Part shown: in pieces, positions 23,950-34,069 of the stretch
Layout of the letters: each line of letters starts with the position of its first letter
Numbering within the stretch: position 1 is the stretch's first letter
Source: Ctenosaura bakeri
Taxonomy: Eukaryota > Chordata > Lepidosauria > Squamata > Iguanidae
Direction: 5' to 3'
DNA: 64,000 bases
Assembly: GCA_948474755.1 (NCBI GenBank)
Contig: CAOLHI010001239.1
Location: 248,001-312,000, forward strand
The notes under the pieces: model-generated
Seen by the model: the letters and a program-made list of their open reading frames with translations, nothing else
What the model was told of the DNA's origin: nothing
Databases searched by the model: none
Program-made: the position numbers and the translations under genes

Positions 23950-26877
23950 ACAATATTATTCAGGGCAAGGACTCGGTGAGCGCAGGGGGAAAAGGCCCAA
24001 ATGATATTGGAAAAGTAGTACAAGCGGCCAATGGCGGGAAGAGTAGAAACTATAGTACAGGATTTCCAGGAAGGGCCCAGGCACTTAAGTGTCTCTACAC
24101 TAATGCACGGAGTATGGGAAACAAGCAAGATGAACTTGAACTCCTAGTACAACAACAACAACAAAATGATTTGATAGGCATCACTGAGACCTGGTGGGAT
24201 GAGTCTCATGACTGGAATATAGGAATAGAGGGGTATAGCCTATTCTGTAAAAATAAACCAGACAAGAAAGGAGGAGGAGTAGCCTTGTATGTCAAGGATG
24301 TTTTCACCTGTGAAGAGATCCAGGACTTAAATCCAGAAAGCCAGGTCGAGAGCATCTGGGTAAGAATTAAGGGAATGAGAAACAATAGGGATATTCTGGT
24401 GGGGGTTTACTACAGACCTCCAACCCAGACTGAGGACTTTGATGATGCCTTCCTCAACCAAATGACTGCACACTCAAAAAGGAGAGATACAGTAATAATA
24501 GGAGATTTCAATTACCCTGACATATGCTGGCAGTCAAACTCTGCCAAGACAGCAAGGTCCAGCAAGTTTCTTGCTTGTCTTGAAGACAATTTCATGGTCC
24601 AGAAGGTGGAAGAGGCCACAAGGGGATCAAATATTCTAGATCTGATCCTGATCAACAGGGATGACCTTGTTAATGAGGTAGAAGTGGTTGGATCTTTAGG
24701 GGGGAGTGACCATGCCCTATTGGAATTTGGCATTCAGTGAAAAGGAGAAGATAAGTGTAGCCAGACACTCATCTTAGATTTTAAAAAAGCGGACTTCTGT
24801 AAACTTAGGGAGCTGCTGGCTGGAATTCCATGGTCAAGAATAGTGAAAGGGAAAGTTGTTCAGGAGGCATGGGAGTTCCTTAAAAGGGAGATACTGAAGG
24901 CACAGTCTAAAACTGTGCCAATAAGGAGGAAAAATGGAAGGCATCTGAAGAAACCAGAATGGTTGACTAAAGAACTCTCAGCTGAGCTCAGTGTTAAGAG
25001 AAACATGTACAGGAAATGGAAGAAGGAGGAAACCACCAAAGAAGAATTTAAGCAAGTAGCCAGGAGATGTAGGGAGGAGGTCGGAAAGGCTAAAGCACAG
25101 AACGAACTTAGGCCGGCCAGAGACATTATAACAATAAAAAGGGCTTTTTTAAATATTTCCGCAGAAAAGGAAAAAGAAGGAGACAATAGGGTCGCTGTGC
25201 AGAGAAGATGGCAAATTATTCACAGGGGGAAGAGGAAAGGCAGAACTACTTAACACCTTCTTTGCCTCAGTTTTTTCCCGGAAGGATACAAGCACTCAAC
25301 CTGGTGGTTGGGGAGCAGGGGAGGAAGCAGAGGAAATGAGGCACACAATAGGTAAAGAGGTGGTACAGGAATACCTGGCCACACTGGATGAATTCAAGTC
25401 TCCAGGGCCAGATGAATTGCATCCTAGGATATTAAAAGAGCTGGCGGAGGTCATTTCGGAACCGCCTGCTATAATCTTTGAGAAATCTTGGAGGACAGGA
25501 GAAGTTCCAGCAGACTGGAAGAGAGCAAATGTTGTCCCCATCTTCAAGAAGGGGAAAAAAGAGGACCCAAATAATTATTGCCCAGTCAGCCTGACATCAG
25601 TACCTGGAAAGATCCTGGAGCAGAACATTAAGCAGTCAGTTTCTAATCACTTAGAAAGCAACGCAGTAATTACAAAACGTCAACATGGATTTCTCAAAAA
25701 TAAGTCATGCCAGACTAATCATATCCCTTTTTATGATAGAGTTACTAGCTTGATGGATGAAGGGAATGCTGTGGATGTAGCATATCTCAATTTCAGTAAG
25801 GTCTTTGACAAAGTTCCCCATGACATTCTTGCAAAGAAGCTAGTAAAATGTGGGCTGGACAGGGCTACTGTTAGTTGGATTTGTAATTGGTTGACCGACC
25901 GAACCCAAAGGGTGATCATGAATGGCTGCTTTTCATCTTGGAGAGAAGTGACTAGTGGGGTGCCACAGGGTTCTGTCCTGGGCCCAGTGCTGTTCAATAT
26001 TTTTATCAACAACTTGGATGAAGGAATAGAGGGCATGCTCATCAAATTTGCAGATGATACCAAATTGGGAGGGGCTGCCAATACACCAGAGGACAGGATC
26101 AAAATTCAAAATGACCTGGATAGATTGGAGAGCTGGGCCAAGGCTAACAAAATGAAATTCAATGGAGAGAAGTGAGGGATCCTACACTTAGGTAAAAAAA
26201 AAATGGAATATAGAAATATAGGATGGAGGACACGCAGCTGGATAGCAGTACGTGTGAAAGGGATCTAGGAGTCTTAATAGACCACAAGCCGAATATGAGT
26301 CAGCAGTGTGATGCGACAGCCAAGAAAGCCAATGCAATTCTCGGCTGCATCAATAGGAGTATGGTGTCTAGATCGTGGGAGGTACTGGTACCACTTTATT
26401 CGCTTTGGTTAGACCTCATCTTGAATACTGTGTCCAATTCTGGGCACCCCAATTCAAAAAGGACATGGTCAAGCTGGAGCAAGTCCAGAGGAGGGCGACC
26501 AAAATGTTGAGAGGCCTGGAAGCCATGCCCTATGAGGATAGACTTAGAGAGCTGGGTATGTTTAGTTTGCAGAAGAGAAGGTTAGGAGGGGACATGATAG
26601 CCATCTTTAAATATTTGAAGGGATGTTATGTCGCAGAGGGAGTGGGCTTGTTTTCTGCTGCTCCAGAGACCAGGACAAGGAGCAATGGATTCAAGCTGCA
26701 GGAAAGGAGATTTCACCTGAACCTTAGGAAGAACTTCCTGACAGTCAGGGCTGTCCGGCGGTGGAATCTGCTGCCTCGGAGTGTAGTGGAGTCTCCTTCC
26801 TTGGAGGTTTTTAAGCAGAGGCCATCTGTCGGGAGTGCTTTGAGGGTGTTCCTGCATGGCAGGGGGTTGGTCTGAAT
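23950..26877 (+). pseudogene. CR1 copy A ORF2: endonuclease plus reverse transcriptase, broken
   Basis: The APE-type endonuclease is open to 24740 and carries ITETWWDE, VGVYYRPP, IIGDFNYPD and GGSDHALLEF, so its key motifs are present. Breaks follow: a TGA in place of TGG at 24738-24740, a frameshift near 25128, a TGA at 26173-26175 and another shift near 26400. The RT part (25336-26175) has [12 protein letters not shown], the motif B block [15 protein letters not shown] and FADDTKL. Its motif A reads YLNFSKVFD instead of YLDFSKAFD, so the first catalytic Asp is Asn. The C-terminal end ([19 protein letters not shown]) is present. Confidence 0.9.
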
Positions 26878-26922
26878 GGCCCATGTGACCTCTTCCAACT
26901 CTACATTTCTATGATTCTATGG

Positions 26923-27115
26923 CTGAGCATCCTGACTAGAAAGAGGCAAGCCAACAGTTTTAATCCTGTTCAGAGGCACAACAGGCAGCTTCCTTCAAAG
27001 AGAAAAGAGATTCTTAGGAATGCAGTATAGTTCTGTTGTGGAGAACTTACTTTGTGTGCAAGACACAGCTTCAATCTCTGGAATTTCCAGATTTCCCCCC
27101 CCCAATATACCAGGT
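26923..27115. other. Spacer between CR1 copy A and a SINE
   Basis: A short stretch with a c-run near 27090 and no recognisable feature. Confidence 0.4.
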
Positions 27116-27515
27116 GATGGAGAGCCAGCCTGGTATAATGGTAGATTGTTCGACTAGGACTCTGGAGACCAGGACCATTTCCACACTACACTGTTATAAT
27201 GCTATCATTCCACTTTCAACATCCTGTGGAATTCTGGGGTTTGTAGTTTGTAGCTCTCTGGCTGAGAATTCTAAAGCCCCCCCCCACTAAACTACAGACC
27301 CTGGGAATCCATAGTATATTAAAAGTGGATAATAGCATTATAACAGTGTAGTGCAGAAATGGCCCAGAGTTCCCTGCTCAGCCATGAAAACCTACTGGGT
27401 TACTGTGGGCAATGCACTCTCTATCACCCTTAGAAGAAGGCAAGGGCAAGACCCCTCTGAACAAATCTTGCCAAGAAACTGCAACAACAACAAACCAGTT
27501 GATGGAAAATATCTC
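27116..27515 (+). mobile_element. tRNA-derived SINE (Sauria type), split by a MITE
   Basis: The left part, gagccagcctggtataatgg followed by gactaggactctggagacca, is the tRNA-like head with its A box. The right part, gctcagccatgaaaacctac, gtgggcaatgcactctc and acaaatcttgccaagaaact, is the body, ending in caacaacaac. The two parts join without loss if the 192-bp element at 27173-27364 is removed. The interruption falls at the start of the B box and should disable Pol III transcription. Confidence 0.82.
27173..27364. mobile_element. Palindromic MITE, family 1, inside a SINE
   Basis: It runs from gaccatttccacactacac to gtgtagtgcagaaatggcc. Inner arms ccactttcaacatcctgtgg and tatattaaaagtgg are present. 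It is flanked by cag at 27170-27172 and 27365-27367, a 3-bp target duplication that the SINE context confirms. Confidence 0.88.
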
Positions 27516-29219
27516 ATCCTGAGACCCTCCCATCCCCCAGAGCAGACAATACTGGTCTAAGTAAACAGTCTTATCGGCAAGGATGCATCTTCCTATTGTT
27601 CTTTTTGAGTGAACATTCGAGGTTTGGGGAAGATTTTATTTATATAATTTACTTCTGTTCTCTAGTGTAATTTATAGGGACATAGTGTTGACAGATATTT
27701 GTGCCAAACAGGTCATACTAGATATATATATCAAATCTGCATATCATTAACTGAAAAACAATGGTAGAGAAATTGAGGGGCATATATAATAATTCCATGA
27801 ATATTAAAATAAGATAAAGAAAATTGAGAAAGAGAGAACAAACGAGAGAGAGAACTATGGAGAAAATTGCATGAAAATGGCATGTCTCTGTCAGTCTCAT
27901 GAAAATAAATCTTCACCCACCATGTTGGCACTGTCCCAAAAAGGTTTTGCAAAACAAAAGCATTGGGGAGGCTACAAACCTTGACAGTTATCTGAAGAAG
28001 CCATTTGTTCTCTTTGCATACTTCATCAATACATATATATCCTGTCATGCTAATAAAAGTATAATCTGTCTGGACTGAGCAGCAGGTGAAGTGTGCACAG
28101 TTAACAGAACTTTAGAATTTCTTAACTCCAAAGTAACAAAATTGTTAGTTTATGGCTCCTCATCCCTACCCCCATCCTTTCCAACAATTCCTGGCTCATT
28201 CTAGCATTTAAATATTGCCAGAGGAAACATCAACCTCAAACTGAAGTATGCCATTGCCTAGGCACAGAAAAAAATAGTTTAATCCTTTACAAGCACTTTT
28301 CAGCTATTCTTAGAAGTATTTCCAATAGCACAGGTGCAAATAGTTGTTCTCTAGAGCAGGTTGTTGCATCTGAAGTTGACCTGCAATCATTTCATTCACT
28401 TCAGCACAAATATACACATCTGCTGGGGCTGAAATTCCAAAATCTATGGATAGACTCATCCAATGAAGTGAACCAGAATTAACCTTCAAAAGAAATCAGC
28501 GTCATTCCCGTTCTGTTTTCAACCATTTAGCTATTGTATAGAAGAAATAGGTTGTGAATCCTTCAGCAAAGGGACTTGCTTTCTTCTTTTCTTTTTTATC
28601 ACTCATGCCTTTGTGGCATGCTTTCTGTCTGTCCTTCTGTCTGGCCTGCAGTCACCAGAAAACATATAAAGTAACTCTATGCCCTCTCATCTTTTCAATA
28701 GAAAAAGAAGGTAAGGAAAGAGGAGATCAAAGAACACATGAGAAATATGGGCAGAAAGTGTAGGACAAACAAAAGAGCAGATTGAGCAGTGGCAAGGCAG
28801 ATACAAATCACTCTTTCAGCCTCACTTGATATCCATCATTCCTACAGCTACTGAGGAAGAGGTCCCAATGATCCTCCACTTGACTATTGGCTCAGATAAT
28901 TGTTCCATTTCAACTTTCCTGGAAAAGCAAATATACTCATTCTAAGTTATTAATTTATTTTTATTTACTTATTACTATTTACTATTTATTTACTATCCTC
29001 CAACAAAGGACCCCAGGGGGCTAACAACAAAGTTAACATGAGAGACAACTAAATATCTGATGATACCAAAGCTAAAAACTCCCCACAATTAAATTACGGT
29101 TGTTATCATGTTAAAACACCCATAATTTAAAACTGTATAAACTCATTTGAAAACATAACAGAAAAGATAAACATACAACCTTGATCCTATCCCGTTAACA
29201 GCCCTTTTATACAATATGT
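27516..29219. other. No gene recognised
   Basis: A minus-strand frame at 27731-28048 (105 codons) and its neighbours show no domain. The stretch 28950-29000 is an AT-rich ttattta simple repeat that may belong to the tail of the L2 element that follows on the minus strand. Confidence 0.4.
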
Positions 29220-29659
29220 TAATCATAAAATGTCTGTTTAAATAAAAAAGGTCTTTACCTGCTGGTGAAAGGAGAGCAGAGAAGGAGACCTGCCTAGTCT
29301 CCCATTGGAGGAAATTCCACACGCTGCAAGTAGCCACTGAGAAAGCCCGTTCCCATGTCCTCATGAAACAGGCCTCTGAAGATGGTAGGCTATTAAAATG
29401 CCCTCCTCTGAAGTTTGTCAGACTTAAACAGGATCATATTGGGAGACAGTGTCTTTTAGATAATCAGGACCTAAGCTGTGTATAGGGCTTTACAAATTAT
29501 AACCACTGTGTCCAGAAAAAAGTGGTAGCCAGTTTCAACAGGGGAGTTGTATGTTCCCAGTAACCAGCCTCAGTCAGCATCCTGACTGCAACGTTTTGGA
29601 CCTGCTGAGATTTCTAAACAGTTTCCAAAGGCACTACTGCATCTGTATTAATGAATAAC
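29220..29659 (-). mobile_element. L2-type LINE fragment, RT C-terminal part
   Basis: Read on the minus strand, the conserved end of L2 ORF2 can be followed through several frameshifts. It covers the block that precedes TPLL, then a PIHSLGPDYLKD-like segment, then an SQWLLAACGISSNGRL-like segment (A..LWN.LP in intact copies) and the final F...VKTFFI. It is highly decayed. The AT-rich 28950-29219 may be its 3' UTR. Confidence 0.6.
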
Positions 29660-30048
29660 TGCAGCCATCCATCCAAATTCGCTAGGGTTAGAGACACAGG
29701 ACCCCTTTTAAAGTGAAAAAAAAACATGCATAACTCTAGGCCCACTCAAACTATATTTAACACACAAAAATGCATGATCACCATATTCAACCCAACATGG
29801 ATTCTTTTGAGACATCAGGGTTCCCTCACAAGGCAGAAGTGGGTGGCTGATAGGGCTTCCTGCCATCTCTACTTCTGCCCCATACATTTTTAATAGGAAC
29901 TTACAACTCTCATTTGCAGTTTCTCAGTCTCACAAGGCTTGCAGTCCCTGTTAAAAATGGCATAGATAGGCAGGAGAGGTGACAGCAAATAATTAGTGAA
30001 TAATCAAATCTGCAATAGTGAAACCCGCAAATGTGGAGGGCTGATTGT
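29660..30048 (-). mobile_element. Tigger/pogo-like remnant, reverse orientation
   Basis: This is the reverse complement of the element at 18014-18402. It ends with gtgaaacccgcaaatgtgg followed by agggctgattg, and shares caaggcttgcagtccctgtt and cacaggaccccttttaaag. No transposase frame remains. Confidence 0.72.
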
Positions 30049-30395
30049 AATTTCTAGTGGGTAGCCATATTAATTGCTACATTAAGTAGCTAATAACTTT
30101 ATTATATACTGGTTATTTTTTTAAAAATGGCTATAATCCTTCTTCACAAACTTGTACTCTACCATGTAATTGTGGTACGATAGTAAAGGCTATGCCAGGA
30201 GGGCACAAGCTCTATCAGGCTCCACACAACTGGCAAGCTTCAAGTATAGCCCAAATGGTGGACAGCATGTCTGCCACTGGAAGACCAACCCTGCTAAGTG
30301 TGGAGAGACTCATCACTAGAAGGTTGGCCATCAGATGATGAACTGATCACAGCAACTAGGAAGACAACAATGGTGTATAATAGTCATGACCTATG
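30049..30395. other. No gene recognised
   Basis: Sequence between a DNA element and an LTR. It shows no frame or repeat that I can name. Confidence 0.4.
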
Positions 30396-31286
30396 TGTTA
30401 CCAGGTCATATATCCCCACACTGTGATATGGTTTAATTGGCAAAATATGATTAAATTGACAAGAAATATTAATTGGCATAAATATAAAACATACCCTGCT
30501 ATAGTCGTGTGGCCAGGCTGGATAAGAGGAAAAGGCTGGCTGAAGACGTCAGAAAACACTCCCAGGCATAGCCAGGTCATAGAATCACCAAGAAACTCCA
30601 GAGATAATAGGCTTACAGTTAGCCTTAATGACTCAACCTTTTAGACAATAGCACACAGTCTTGCCCATAAGACTGCTGATTCCTCTGACTAAGCAAACCT
30701 GTCCTTTGGCCTCAAACCTGTCTGACAAGGACTGAGCTATCAGGATAGCCATCAACCTTTTGTCACCTAACTCTAGCCCATTCTAGACCTCATCGTCCAT
30801 TCTGTGAATTCCATTGTTTACTCGGCCAGAGACCCATTAACACCCTAGGCAGAAATTGAATATCTAAACCCCAGTTTTTGGCCAGTCAACTCACAATACA
30901 CCAACTGCTGGTTGCCACTCTGCCACTGATTCCTGATTGTGTACTGCCTAAGCCACATCACTGCTTCTTCATTGCTCTTCTAGATTGGTTAATATCACCC
31001 ACTTCACCCTGATATCTCACTATCCAAATCTTTCTTCCACGTTCCTTCAGTTAGCCTTGTGTGGTTGTGTGATTACTTGCATCTTGTATGTACCATCAAT
31101 TCCTTCAATAAAACACACACTTACTTTAAGGTTCTTTGGCTTATTGTTCCCTGCACTAGTAAACATAGGCATAAACATTCTCTCCCATCTCGCAGGCCTC
31201 CTCTTTGAGCTAATAATTCCCCACCTTTTCATGAAAGTACTGGCATCATGGGTGAACCTCTGAATCACCCAGGTTTTGGTGTAACA
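30396..31286 (+). mobile_element. LTR of an endogenous retrovirus-like element (solo?)
   Basis: It begins tgttaccaggtcatat and ends gtgtaaca, and matches 56153-57057 in order: gatatggt(t/c)taa(t/c)tggcaaaata, ttccttcagttag, and an AATAAA with cacacac after it at about 31110. Length is about 890 bp. I see no primer-binding site, polypurine tract or viral genes next to it, so I take it as a solo LTR. The TATA region of the other copy is degraded here. Confidence 0.75.
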
Positions 31287-31359
31287 GGTACTATTCTCAC
31301 CTTACATCTTGGATCTTCAAGGTACTTATTTATGGATTTATTAAAATATTTATATCCTC

Positions 31360-31720
31360 CCTGAGAACACTGTCTAATTGACTAGCCAAGGGGAGGAGCT
31401 AGCAGCCGTTAGTCCTAGCTGACTCGCTGACGAGCTAAGGGGAGTTGCTAGCAGCTCTTTATATTTGCTCCCAGCAGCCTTCAAGCTCATTTCCAGAGAA
31501 GAGAGTGGTAGGTGAGCTGCGTCTGAGAAGACATCTTGACTGGGTGTCTTTACAGGCTTCTGGGGTTGTGTTTGTCTGTTTTCTCTGACCATGTGCTCTC
31601 CCTGAGCACATGGTCTAACTGACTAGCTAGAGGGAGTAGCTAGCAGCTGTTAGTCCTAGCTGACTCACTAACAAGCTAGGGGGAGGAGCAAGCAACTCTT
31701 TATATTTGCTCCCAGAGGCA
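31360..31720 (+). promoter_or_regulatory. Tandemly repeated CR1 5' leader with TATA-like motifs
   Basis: Unit 1 starts at cctgagaacactgtctaa (31360) and unit 2 at cctgagcacatggtctaa (31601), a period of 241 bp. About 115 bp match between the units, including gttagtcctagctgactc and the exact string ctctttatatttgctcccag at 31455-31474 and 31696-31715. The repeated, GC-rich, TATA-containing leader upstream of ORF1 suggests promoter monomers. That role is inferred. Confidence 0.6.
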
Positions 31721-31995
31721 TGCGCCAAAGGCTTGCACACTTTTACTACCAAAGCTTAGCAAGACTTAATTGCTTCTTCCTTGAAGCCGTCTAGAGTCAA
31801 TCTGCCTGTCCACAACATCTAGGTAGGGTTGGTGCCTTGAGGGAGTAACTATAAGCACTATAGAATTCCACCCTCTCTCTTGATAGGTTAACAATAAGAA
31901 CTTGGCAAACAGGGGAGTTGAGATAAGTTTTACCAGGGGACTTTGAAGGCAAAGCCCAGTTTTACTTTTTCTAATTCAACTATCTAGACTATCAA

Positions 31996-32531
31996 GTAAG
32001 GAAGGTGAGGGAGCTGCTGTGGTCACCTGCCACAGCTGTGGCATGTTTCTTTTCCTGCTGCAAGATGTCATTGGGTACACCTGCAGCAAATGCAAGCTGA
32101 TCACCCTTTTGGAAGAGAAGGTTCAACAGCTGGAGGCATGCATTTCGAATCTTTGCATTATTAGGGAGGTAGAGGAGTTCTTGGATAGGACTGAAAGGAC
32201 CTTTTTGAAGACAGAGTGCATGGAGATGCTAGTGGATGAGGAAGTTGGTTCACAAAACTGGGAGACGGATGCTTGGAGGAATGTGACACGCAGGAGTGGG
32301 AAGGCAAGGTGCCAAATGGAGACTCTCGAGCTACAGAATTGCTTCCAAGCTCTTGAGCTTATTAATGATGAAGTAGAACACCAGGAAGAGATAATGCAAT
32401 GTCACCGAGAGGATACCCAACATCAGCAACAGGAACCCCAACACCAGCAGAATGAAATCCAACAGCAGCAACACCAACAGTCTCAGCACGAACAGAAGGT
32501 TCAGGTGGCCATGACAGAATCTGCTCATTGA
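31996..32531 (+). pseudogene. CR1 copy B ORF1, N-terminal part
   Basis: The original start codon is lost (aagtaagga where copy A has aggatgga), but the frame is then open from about 32000 to 32531. It encodes the Cys-rich finger (CHSCGMFLF, GYTCSKCKLIT), a coiled-coil-like stretch (LEEKVQQLEA) and a long Gln/His-rich run near 32415-32500 built from cag/caa/cac codons. A TGA at 32529-32531 ends it just before the esterase domain. The Gln-rich part is degraded in copy A, so I cannot say whether it is ancestral. Confidence 0.75.
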
Positions 32532-33035
32532 GTAACTCCAGACAAGCCTCAGAGGAGACAAGTTCTAGTGGTTGGGGACTCCTTGCTGAAAGGAACAGGA
32601 CTGACCATTTGCAACCTGGACAGGATGAATTGTGAGGTGTGCTGTCTCCCTGGGGCCAAAATCAATGACATAATGGAGAGGCTAACAACACTGGTCAAGC
32701 CCACTGAATGTAACCCCCTCCTTTTGGTTCACATAGGAAACAACAACACAGCGAGGTACAGCTTTCACTGCATCACAAAGGATTATGAGCTTATGGGTAG
32801 CAAGCTGAAGGACCTTCGTGCACAGGTTGTCATTTCATCTCTCCTCCCTATGGAAGGACATGGCATACGAAGGGAAAGAAGAATAGTGGATCAACAACTG
32901 GATCCGAAGAGCATCTGGGTAAGAATTAAGGGAGCGAGAAAAAATAGCGATGTGATTGTGAGGGTTTGCTACAGGCCTCCGGGCCAGCCTGAGGACTTGG
33001 ATGAGGCCTTCCTGGAACAGATGACCACACATTAA
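32532..33035 (+). pseudogene. CR1 copy B: esterase joined in frame to endonuclease by deletion
   Basis: The frame has the SGNH start VVGDSLLKG and a block II where copy A has VGTNDIAR but this copy has IGNNNTAR. It then passes directly from the middle of the esterase (RIVDQQLD) to the middle of ORF2 endonuclease (KSIWVRIKGARKNSD, VCYRPPGQPEDLDEAF). The last third of the esterase with its Asp/His motif, the ORF1 stop and the first third of the endonuclease are all missing. A stop at 33033-33035 ends the frame shortly before the L1 insertion. Confidence 0.8.
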
Positions 33036-33087
33036 AAAAGGAGAGATGCAATGTTAATGGGAGATTTCAATTATCTTGATATTTGTT

Positions 33088-34051
33088 TGTTTTTTTTTTT
33101 TTTTTTTTTTAATATTTTATTATTTTATTAACATAACACAAACACAAAAATAAAACACCATGTGGTACAACTAATAATAAAACAAAAAGATTTCAACCAA
33201 AAAAAACTTACATTATTATTTCTCTCTTATATAATTACAATCAAAAACTTATTCAGCTTATTCTATATCCGATTACTTATATATTTTTATTACCTGTCTC
33301 TAATTCTTATTCTCATTATACTCATTATTATAGTAATATCATTCTTAATTCTATATTTTTCCCTTAAATTTAATCTAATGCTATTACTAAATACAATCTT
33401 ATTACTTAACATATTAGCCCCAAAGCTAATTATATTTTAACTTATTTTTTATTTTTGTTTTTTTTGTTTCGTTTTTTGTTTTGTTTTATTTTTTACAAAA
33501 TTAAACAACTCAACTCCAATTTAAACAAAACACCACATTATTATCATAACAAAGGGTAACCCACCCCCCAGAGCCAACTTTTTATTTAATCCATTTTCCA
33601 AAATTGCCATTCTTCTTGTGAAAGGGTAACTTTACCATCTCTTATAAAAATTTTTCCAAAAATATTTTCCAAATTTCTTCAAAATCGTTCCCTTTTACTA
33701 AACCTTTCATAAATCTAATTCTACATGTTAATTTATCATTAATTGCGATATTCCACACTTCTTTATACCATTCCTCTATTTGAAATTTTTCATTTGTTTT
33801 CCATTTTTTTGCTATTATTAACCTCGCTGCAGTTAACAAATTTGTCATTAGTTCCTTTATTACCTGAGTACACTCCACCTCATTATAAACAGACAGCAAC
33901 CCTATATTTGGACATACTGGTACCTCAACTTCTGTTATCTCATTTATCTCTTTAAAAACCTTTAGCCAAAATTCCCTTATCTTATTACAGTTCCACCACA
34001 TATGCATATATGTACCGATTTCTTGACATCCTCTCCAGCATAATCTTGAAT
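33088..34051 (-). mobile_element. 5'-truncated L1 inserted into CR1 copy B
   Basis: The T-run at 33088-33110 is the poly(A) tail of an L1 on the minus strand. An AT-rich 3' UTR and then an ORF2 C-terminal frame at 34007-33642 follow, with HMWWNCNKIREFW, LLTAARLIIAKKWK and IEEWYKEVWNIAI. The element is about 960 bp and has no endonuclease or RT core. It is bordered by an 18-bp direct repeat, attatcttgatatttgtt, at 33070-33087 and 34052-34069. Removing one repeat and the insert restores the CR1 sequence gagatttca...ggcagtcac seen in copies A and C. Confidence 0.92.
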
Positions 34052-34069
34052 ATTATCTTGATATTTGTT

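Larger units (their letters stand above)
22525..26922 (+). mobile_element. CR1 LINE, copy A, nearly full length
   Basis: This 4.4-kb non-LTR retrotransposon has a GC-rich 5' leader (22525-22899), ORF1 (22900-23931), ORF2 (from about 23950 to 26877) and a short 3' UTR ending in tctatgattctatgg, the octamer-like tail typical of CR1. Its leader begins inside the segment between the two tandem units seen in copy B. Both ORFs carry stops and frameshifts, so it cannot move by itself. It lies in the same orientation as copies B and C. Confidence 0.93.

Noticed and set aside
24860..25186. Minus-strand hydrophobic frame (also at 34271-34795 and 41544-41981) as a membrane protein
   Set aside because: It is the antisense of the Lys/Glu-rich linker of CR1 ORF2; the same shadow appears in each copy.
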